Shown here: positions 57,423 to 64,000 of the stretch, one piece after another
How the letters are laid out: each line of letters begins with the position of its first letter
Position numbering within the stretch: position 1 is the stretch's first letter
Origin: Crossaster papposus
Taxonomy: Eukaryota; Echinodermata; Asteroidea; Velatida; Solasteridae
Assembly (NCBI GenBank): GCA_037893245.1
Contig: JBAIAA010000261.1
Span: forward strand, 1,550,001-1,614,000
DNA length: 64,000 nucleotides
Direction of reading: 5' to 3'
Program-made: the position numbers and the translations under genes
The notes under the pieces: model-generated
Databases searched by the model: none
Seen by the model: the letters and a program-made list of their open reading frames with translations, nothing else
Told to the model about the DNA's origin: nothing

Positions 57423-57598
57423 GTTGGTTACTGAAGCATAGTTGTGAAATCCATTCGGCGATTTCCATGGCAACCGCGGCTTTTAAATTGACACCGCATT
57501 TTGTTGTCAAAGAACTGATTAATGGAAATGAATACAATTCAGAATTTGTTTTACAGGGGGCTTATAGTAGGATCTTTGTTTTCAAAGTAATATATATA
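57423..57598. repeat. Right arm of the inverted duplication, inner part
   Basis: It matches the inverse of 52265-52430 (AACCGCGGCTTTTAAATTGA, ATGAATACAATTCAGAATTT). The arm breaks inside a TA microsatellite at 57585-57600 and resumes at 62412. Confidence 0.82.
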
Positions 57599-58928
57599 TA
57601 TATATCTAGGGTGACGCGGGAGCGTCACGCCCAACGGGTTCGCCCGGCTGGGAGTGGCAGCGCCGCGGCACACTTACTTTGCCAGTGCACCGATTTTGCG
57701 TTAATTTTATTCTTTCTTCAGTCCGACTGGAATAACTCGCGATCGCTCCACGGAATCGAAAAGAACCCAATAACGAAAATGATCAGGGGATCAAGGGCAT
57801 GAGTTCTATTGGGACAGAATTTTGATTTTCGACTTCTCAGAGGGGGTTGTCATACGCATCTGACCATCTGACATGTGAATTTCCTCAGTTCGACGAAAAC
57901 GGCACTAAAAGCATCTGTGAATGAATGCATTCCTAAGTGAAACTCGGTGCAAGAATGTGTGATATTTCTTGCGTTTTTGTGAGTTTCGGGCGTTTTAGCA
58001 TTTGCTAGTGTCAGTGCGCATGTACTGCGCAATTGTGCGGCGTTGTTTGCAAGTGTGCGCTGCGCAAATGCCGCCAAAACGCTTGCGCACACAACCACAA
58101 ATTTCAGCTCTGGTAATACTTTTCGCTGTCTGAATCGCTTCAAATTATCGGCAATTTCGGTCAATTCTGTGTTTCTGTCTAACTTTCTTGCTTCTGCCGC
58201 AATTTTGTTTCATTTCCTGCTGAAAATTGTCAAACTATTTCGCTTTTTTGCAGCAGTCACAGTGTGCCCTTTGTAGTGAAGCACAACGGCAACTTGACGC
58301 AGGACAATATCATCACAATCGCAGACGTTCGCCGATGACAACGACGACGCCGACTCGCAGGAGGGGGGCGGGGGGAGGTTAAAAAAAGTAACAAAACACC
58401 CGAAATAACGAAGCTAAAAAATATTTTGGCTTCAAAAGTGACCAATTTAGACAATTAAGACAGAAACAACGAAGTAGCAGCTGCTATTGACTAGTGCTAT
58501 TTCCTCACAGGGTAGGAGCTAATGGGTATACGGAGAACAATGTAATGGTGTACAGTACTATATAGTATATACATACTAGTAGCCCGCAAGACGCAACACC
58601 GTAGGTCTGACGGCAAAGTAGGCTGATTGGTTTATTTAGAGTCGGGTAGGTTAGTAGATGGGCTCGACTAACTGTAACGGGTGGTTCTGTTCTGTGTGGG
58701 AACAACGTGTACCGAGGTGTCAACTTGCATCTATACTCAACAACCGTTTGCTGTTTGTTCGCACATCGGCAAACTTACATTGTGTTTTTTTTGCAGGTTT
58801 CCTTCGCTCGGAATCTACGCATCGATTTCCGGGCACAACAAGCGATAGACGATTGCTTGTAAGAGGTAAGAAAAAAAAACGTAAAAAAACTTTCAAAACA
58901 AAAACAAAACACAAAACTAAAAAAAATA

Positions 58929-59498
58929 ATGGCGCGCAGTGCGGCCGACAAGCGACGGCCGCCCAAGGCGTCGCCGCGTCGCCGACTGCGTCGCAAACCC
59001 TACGGGGCGCGGGAGAGTGAGCTGCCACTCGTCGACAGCAGCCAGTCGCAGTACACTAGCGACGCGCACGAGATACAAGCGCACATGCCCAAGTTGCCCT
59101 GCGGCGACAACACCGGGCCGCAGGCGGCGCATCGCGCGCGGGCGCACTCGTGCTCGCGCGACAGGGCGCATAAGATCAATCGGCGTCGGCGCAGTCACTC
59201 CGCGCAGCCACGCGACGACACGCGTCCGGCCCAGCACGTGCAGCTGCTCTACACGCAGTTTATGCACATATGGCTGGACGCGCGTCGCGACCGCATGGCG
59301 CGCATTCCGCGTCGAAAGCGACGCCCCAAGTTCCATGCGCCGGCGCCGCTCACCATCACCAAGCGAGAGAGTGAGCTGACACTCTGCAACAACAGCCCGC
59401 CGCAGTACAAGGGCACCTCACTGCCGCACAAACAGAAGTGTGCCGGCAAGTGCAGCCAGCTGCATCTAGTGACAGTACTGCCTACCATTCCTCCATAG
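58929..59498 (+). CDS. Unknown basic protein, 189 residues
   Basis: The start has a good context (AATAATGGCG). The protein is strongly basic (RRPPKASPRRRLRRKPYG; RRKRRPKFHAP) with a duplicated motif: RESELPLVDSSQSQYT near residue 28 and RESELTLCNNSPPQYK near 149. The motif duplication argues that the frame is translated, since the two DNA copies differ. Just upstream, 58790-58796 (TTTTTGCAG) and 58866 (GAG|GTAAGA) could bound a 5' non-coding exon. No known family is recognised. A nucleic-acid-binding role would fit the charge but is a guess; GC-driven spurious ORF remains possible because other frames are also open here. Confidence 0.4.
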   Translation: MARSAADKRRPPKASPRRRLRRKPYGARESELPLVDSSQSQYTSDAHEIQAHMPKLPCGDNTGPQAAHRARAHSCSRDRAHKINRRRRSHSAQPRDDTRPAQHVQLLYTQFMHIWLDARRDRMARIPRRKRRPKFHAPAPLTITKRESELTLCNNSPPQYKGTSLPHKQKCAGKCSQLHLVTVLPTIPP

Positions 59499-59780
59499 TC
59501 CGTTAGCGGTCTAGCGAGTCCGTACCGATTGGCGGACTTATTTGGCATACATCGCGCATAACCATGTGATGCGTATGCAAATAATTTATGAATAACTACA
59601 AATCACCGCGGGGGGTTTGATTGGCCGATCCGTCAAGTCGGATTTACTGCACTGACATGATGACATCGCGTTGATGCCGATAGCGGAACGCGACCAGATG
59701 ACGGCGCCTTTTTTCTAAGGCCAACAAAGCACATAACTATTCGGCCGGATTGACGAAAGCAAATTGGTAGTCTTAACTCC

Positions 59781-60464
59781 ATGGTAAGTCCGACTTGGGT
59801 CAAGTCTACCCTCCGAGTACATTGCGCGTGCCTCTACGCGGCATACGAGAAATTGCGCCGACTGCGCACGCACAAGCGGCGTATCGCCCGCCTCTTCAAA
59901 GAGGATGCGCAGTGGTGGGCGCACACGGGCGTCAAAGCGCTGCTGCCGCCGTCGCCGGCCACCATCATCGAGCTCCTCTTCAAAGAGGATGCGCAGTGGT
60001 GGGCGCAAACGGGCGCAAAAGCGCTGCTGGCGCCGCCCGTGACGGTCGAGCAGACGTCGCTCCCAACGTCTGCCATGCAAATCGTACAGTCGCCCGGCGC
60101 CGACATGACGATGCTCGGTCACGTCGCTGGCGCTCGTACGGCGAAAGCCAAAAAGAAGCGCGCGAGCGTTGCAGTGAAAAATCTGCCCAAGCGCGCCGCC
60201 ACCAGCACATCCGCGCAGCCAAGCAGCGCAGCGCCGCCACCGCAAAAGCGGGCGCAACCGAAGCGCAAAGAGCAGCGCGAGCGTCTGCGGCAGTTGCAGT
60301 CGGCCGCTGTCGACGCCGAGTTTGCCGCTTACGACAGTCGCGCCGACAACCGTGACGCGCTCGAAGCGCGCTTGCGTGAGCTTGTTGCCATGGCGGCGGA
60401 CGGTGACTGCATTCTGTCGGCGCGCGAAAAACTTCTTACTGTTCAAACACAAGCTACTAAATAA
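59781..60464 (+). CDS. Unknown Ala/Arg/Lys-rich protein, 227 residues
   Basis: It contains a near-perfect duplication of about 17 residues, FKEDAQWWAHTGVKALL at about residue 39 and FKEDAQWWAQTGAKALL at about residue 67. A basic, Ala/Pro-rich linker follows (AKAKKKRASVAVKN, KRAQPKRKEQRERLRQ), then a helical acidic C-terminus. The stop codon overlaps an AATAAA poly(A) signal (60462-60468), which supports a real 3' end. No family recognised. It ends 10 bp before the 255-bp inverted repeat. Competing frames are open on the other strand (245 codons, 60452-59715), so strand choice rests on the poly(A) signal. Confidence 0.4.
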   Translation: MVSPTWVKSTLRVHCACLYAAYEKLRRLRTHKRRIARLFKEDAQWWAHTGVKALLPPSPATIIELLFKEDAQWWAQTGAKALLAPPVTVEQTSLPTSAMQIVQSPGADMTMLGHVAGARTAKAKKKRASVAVKNLPKRAATSTSAQPSSAAPPPQKRAQPKRKEQRERLRQLQSAAVDAEFAAYDSRADNRDALEARLRELVAMAADGDCILSAREKLLTVQTQATK

Positions 60465-60474
60465 AAGAAAGTGG

Positions 60475-62018
60475 ACAAGTCAAAGGTAAAATGCTCTGAG
60501 AGCATAATAAAAGGGCCAACGGGTTTCCAGTTAAAGTAAAATGCTGTGCGAGCATTCCAGCTAAAGTAAAATGCTGTCTCAGCACTGCACTCGCGTCAAA
60601 AAGGAAGTGGACAAGAGAATGCCAACGGGTTTTACCTCTTACCCCCCAACAAGCGCAGACCGAGCGAAAGGTCAGCAGGTGTGGGCCACTAGTTCGGTGT
60701 GGGCGGGTCGAAACCGTTGCCCTCCCACCGAGCAGTAGATGTTAACTGGTTAGCACCGTACCGTAATCACTGCATTTATTTGCATACACTAATGCTGGTG
60801 GGTCATCGTAAGATAGCCATTACGGCTTGGATGGAGTTCAATTTTGGTTTTGCGTTGCTATAAAGAGTACTATCACCAATGTTCGATATACGCTGCGCGC
60901 TCTCCTGCACTGACGACACTGTCTGAGAGGTCCTAGGTGCCGCTATGCACGCTCTTCTACTCTGGCGCATACTAGCTACGCCCATAATTCTAACCTACAC
61001 CCTCCAGCTAGCCCAAGACACTTGACAGCCTTCGCTCCGCTTTGCATGCACATCTGCGCCGGCGTACTTTCAGCATCTGTCAGCTACACCTAATGCATAA
61101 GCGCCTGTGCCTGCATAGGGTTGCACTTCATACACTGCAACAGGTCATCACGTCAGTTGACAATAACAATTCTACTTAGCACCGCCTTCTTTCTCCCCCT
61201 TTAGACCACCGTACGTAGCTGTGCCTTGCGCGCATTTGTCTCACAAACGCTCGCAAATACACAGCGAACGCATGCTTTCTCTAATTCATCCGACACGTGT
61301 GCCGGATTCCAAAAAAAACGATGTCACCTTGCTTCAATACTCAACAACTTTTGCACGGAAACATTTGAGCGCCAACAGCAGCATACTTACTACTTGATAC
61401 ACAGCGCGCACAGAGCGGGTAAGAAGTGAACTTCACCGTGGGCCCACAGCGCGTGTCGAGATTATCCGTTAATAAGCCCATTATAAGCTTATTTATAAGC
61501 TCGTGCTCATCCGCCCTATCGCGCGAGCACGAGTTATTGTTTACGCGCCGTCCATTTCGTGCCAGTTATTCAGCTACGTGACCACCGACCGCGTTACATA
61601 CCGGTGATCGCCTTCCCACTCTCTTGCGTTGCGGCCTTCTCTCTCTCGCAGAGAGTGCAGCGCTTTCCCCTCCAATGCGTGTGTCTATCTCTCATTGGCT
61701 CATTGAGTCGGTGCTTTAGACTACCCGATTGTGAGTCCATGCTGCTATGGGAGGAGGGGGCGAGGTGGGAGGGCAACGGTTTCGACCCACCCACACCGAA
61801 CTAGTGGCCCACACCTGCTGACCTTTCGCTCGGTCTGCGCTTGTTGGGGGGTAAGAGGTAAAACCCGTTGGCATTCTCTTGTCCACTTCCTTTTTGACGC
61901 GAGTGCAGTGCTGAGACAGCATTTTACTTTAGCTGGAATGCTCGCACAGCATTTTACTTTAACTGGAAACCCGTTGGCCCTTTTATTATGCTCTCAGAGC
62001 ATTTTACCTTTGACTTGT
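60475..62018. repeat. 255-bp near-perfect inverted repeat around a 1-kb core
   Basis: Arms 60475-60729 and 61764-62018 differ at one position by eye. They start ACAAGTCAAAGGTAAAATGC and contain three direct copies of GTAAAATGCT with GAGCAT. The core 60730-61763 has a TATA-like CTATAAAG at 60857, ACGTCAG at 61151 and CTCTC-rich tracts, but no convincing ORF. A TIR element or a recently converted palindrome are both possible. Confidence 0.75.
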
Positions 62019-62138
62019 ATATATATATATATAGAAAATGTGAAAATATAAATAAAACAGTGCTCACCGGAAATTAAACCGAGCTTTCGGTGCGAATGCA
62101 CCTTCTTCAGGGAGAATTATGACTTGTATATATATATG
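62019..62138 (-). mobile_element. Short Penelope-like 3' end remnant
   Basis: The minus strand reads CTGAAGAAGGTGCATTCGC, then ACCGAAAGCTCGG and TTTAATTTCCGG. This CTGAAGAAGG-CCGAAA pattern is one I associate with the ends of Penelope-like retroelements. The 85-bp piece is flanked by TGACTTGTATATATATAT on both sides (62011 and 62121), a likely target duplication. Family assignment is tentative. Confidence 0.4.
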
Positions 62139-62411
62139 ATAAACCATCATTAGCGCGACCGGTCCATAGAGACGCACGCAAATTTTTAGGTTTTTATTTG
62201 TAACCTAACCCGTTTTTACCTAGAGCTTTTGCCACAAAATTAAAAATCTATAGGGTAATGTACCCAAATCTATCGACATATTCAATAAAATTTAAAAAAA
62301 TGAAATTTTATCGAGTACTTGGGCGCTCGGACGACCGGCAAACGGTCGTCCTAACGACGGTGGTCGTCGCAATAATGTAAAATTACTGCGAACGGTCGCT
62401 CTAAGCGCGCA

Positions 62412-63071
62412 TAGTCAAAAATATAGTTTGCCATTGACATCACATGTGTTATCAGTGACATTGAAAGGAATACTGTCATGTCGTTATCATATCAGAAGTC
62501 ATTTCAAACATCCGAAACAGCTTTGTGTTTTTCACGTCAAAAACACATTTTGTAATTTAATTTTGTTTTTGCATCATTTAATTGGAAACATCGTAATCAC
62601 AAGAAATTGAATAATTATAAATAACATTGGATGGCTTTGAGGGAAATACAAAATATATTGCACGCGCTATTAGGTCCTAATTCTTGTACGAGTGCTATTT
62701 AATGACGCGCTGTCTTGCTATCAGGTTTAAGTTGTTGTTGAAACTCGCCGTCAGTTTTTTTCCATAAAACTCGGACCAAAAACTCGCAAGCGTAGGCATA
62801 TTGATCGTTTTAAAGTATATTTGTGTCTCTGTCAAGTAGGCTCTCAGAATATTTACTGCCTGTTTTGTGGCCGTCAAGGTATTTTGTTTTTTATAAGCAA
62901 TCAAAGCACCGTTAGTTTTAAGCAGCCATTTATGTTGAATAATACCGCTGGAAGCCTGAAATAAAACTTTGTTGACTTCTTGAAAACATAATGGGATTGT
63001 ATGACAAACAAAACGCGGAACTTATGGAGTAGAGTACCAGCTATAGTGTGAATATAAACTTGCTTGTTTGT
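62412..63071. repeat. Right arm of the inverted duplication, outer part
   Basis: Inverse of 51614-52262. In contrast to the left arm, the minus-strand frame ending at 62695 stays open for over 90 codons (QASSGIIQHKWLLKTNGALI ... MPTLASFWSEFYGKK ... LIARQRVIK), suggesting an ancestral coding sequence that decayed in the left arm. No family recognised. Confidence 0.82.
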
Positions 63072-64000
63072 CATTCCGTGATACTTTTCGAACAGGCAGC
63101 CGCCGGGAGACCTTTCCACTTGTTCTAATTTTAACCATTACATATTTATACACATGCATGTACACGTAGCCCTACAGGTATTTTTGTATGATTTTTGGTA
63201 TGATTGAGGAGTGAACTTGGCACTGTGGTTACTTTTGCGCCTTACGGTGTGGCAGCTGCAGTCTGATTCCCACCATGCTGGTCCACAGTGTATCTAGATT
63301 TTAGTCCTACTTGGATTTTGTGGGTTTTCTCCAGAATACTGGTTTGGCTGTTCATGATTGTCGCACGCTTGAGGAACATTCGGTTTACATATGTAAGCCA
63401 ATAATATTTAAATAGCTGCAGAACAGAACCGTTTGGTGAAAGAAATGTTACCAGTCGCGAATGCATTAATGTAAAATCTATCGTTTTAAAATGGCGACAA
63501 TATGTAGTTCCCCGACGACGCAGTTGTAAATGGGATCTGAAATTAAATAGTGCTGTCGGGTAGAACATGAAACTAGTATTCATAACAGCTAAAGAAAGGA
63601 TACAACTGGGGCATTCCAAATTGAAAACATTAAATGCTGTTGAACGTATCATTTTTGTACAAAATGGGAAATAAAAAGAGTTGCATATTATGAGTAACCA
63701 TGAGCATGTGACTTTCCAGATTTTGTACTTAAATTGTAATACTAAACATGATTGAATTAAATTAGAATGGTGGTGACGGACAATGTTATAGGAATTTTAG
63801 AGCAATTTTATAGGATGATTATGCCTTTTGTCGTTGAATCATTCAGTTATACAATCGAATATGCCTTTGGATAATAATTTGGCTCTTAAAGGGTTGGTTT
63901 ATCTGTTAAAAAAGTGATGTGTTTATTAGGGCGGCCCCTTGTATTTATGTTGTTCTCATTTTCGACCAACCCTATTTCCGGGCTCCCGACTATGAAGCAG
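63072..64000. other. Right end of window, nothing recognised
   Basis: A 136-codon minus frame (63652-63242) has no domain or duplicated support, so I do not call a gene. Confidence 0.4.

Larger units (their letters stand above)
57599..62411. mobile_element. 4.8-kb GC-rich insertion of unknown type
   Basis: The inverted-duplication arm is uninterrupted on the left side (52255-52275) but split here, so this segment is an insertion into a TA run. It begins CTAGG, then the hairpin GTGACGC-GGGA-GCGTCAC. It contains two Arg/Lys/Ala-rich ORFs on the + strand and a 255-bp inverted repeat enclosing 1 kb. GC content and CG frequency are much higher than in its surroundings. No transposase, polymerase, integrase, capsid or reverse-transcriptase motif was found. 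Unclassified; a mobile or otherwise foreign segment is inferred from the interruption alone. Confidence 0.6.

Noticed and set aside
57599-62411. Helitron interpretation of the GC-rich insertion
   Set aside because: Insertion into a TA run and a terminal hairpin are suggestive, but there is no TC start with a CTRR-hairpin end and no Rep/helicase motif.
51614-63071. Polinton-like or other large virus-like element bounded by the 0.8-kb inverted arms
   Set aside because: No DNA polymerase B, integrase, ATPase, protease or capsid motif was found between the arms; the contents are explained by a LINE, a MITE and an unclassified insertion.
63242-63652. 136-codon minus-strand frame
   Set aside because: No domain, no duplication support and no splice or promoter context.

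Overview
The window is animal genomic DNA, very probably from a marine invertebrate and possibly an invertebrate deuterostome (echinoderm, hemichordate or cephalochordate). The reasons are intron-containing genes with GT-AG junctions, CR1/L2-like LINEs, a Crypton-type tyrosine recombinase, THAP, MADF and TRIM (RING/B-box) coding segments, tRNA-derived SINE-like units and a very high density of short inverted-repeat elements. I cannot name the species from sequence alone. Most of the sequence is AT-rich. The GC-rich exceptions are 1-1200, 38.6-40.8 kb and 57.6-62.4 kb.

The main host signal is a small tandem family of secreted single-domain F5/8 type C (discoidin) proteins on the + strand. Gene A has a signal-peptide exon at 1512 and four further exons at 15.3-17.7 kb; the five exons splice in phase to 221 codons. 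A second copy starts with a homologous exon at 19262. It continues as an interrupted exon-2 fragment at 22.97 kb and a four-exon set at 26.9-28.9 kb whose exon 4 is broken, so it is a pseudogene. A third promoter plus signal-peptide exon lies at 47.7-47.97 kb with no matching downstream exons before 64 kb. All three first exons carry the same upstream block with a CRE-like site. Alignment of the copies by eye gives empty sites that prove many transposon insertions.

Layout. 1-0.6 kb: MADF/AT-hook ORF on the minus strand, cut by the left edge. 1.2-17.7 kb: gene A, whose 13.7-kb first intron holds a triple 870-bp tandem array, a decayed Crypton, and a GAGTC-repeat element split by a truncated LINE. 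19-29 kb: gene B/C, including a 2.5-kb TTAA-flanked long-inverted-repeat element with a tRNA-like sequence in its centre. 29.7-32.2 kb: a THAP-encoding TIR element carrying a fold-back minisatellite. 33.8-36.5 kb: nested MITEs and a SINE. 36.8-47.6 kb: three copies of a 1.5-1.8-kb repeat (R1-R3); R1 carries a three-level nest of elements, R2 a poly-G hAT-like element, and a TRIM-like pseudogene lies between R1 and R2. 50 kb: 1-kb fold-back. 51.6-63.1 kb: an 0.8-kb inverted duplication whose spacer holds a LINE with an intact 1100-codon ORF and a MITE; its right arm is split by a 4.8-kb GC-rich insertion with two unrecognised basic ORFs and a 255-bp inverted repeat that is about 99.6% identical.

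The best candidate for something undescribed is the GC-rich insertion at 57.6-62.4 kb. The interleaved inverted repeats at 39-40 kb and the repeatedly duplicated discoidin promoter/exon 1 cassette come next. Family assignments rest on motif recognition by eye; no searches were run.
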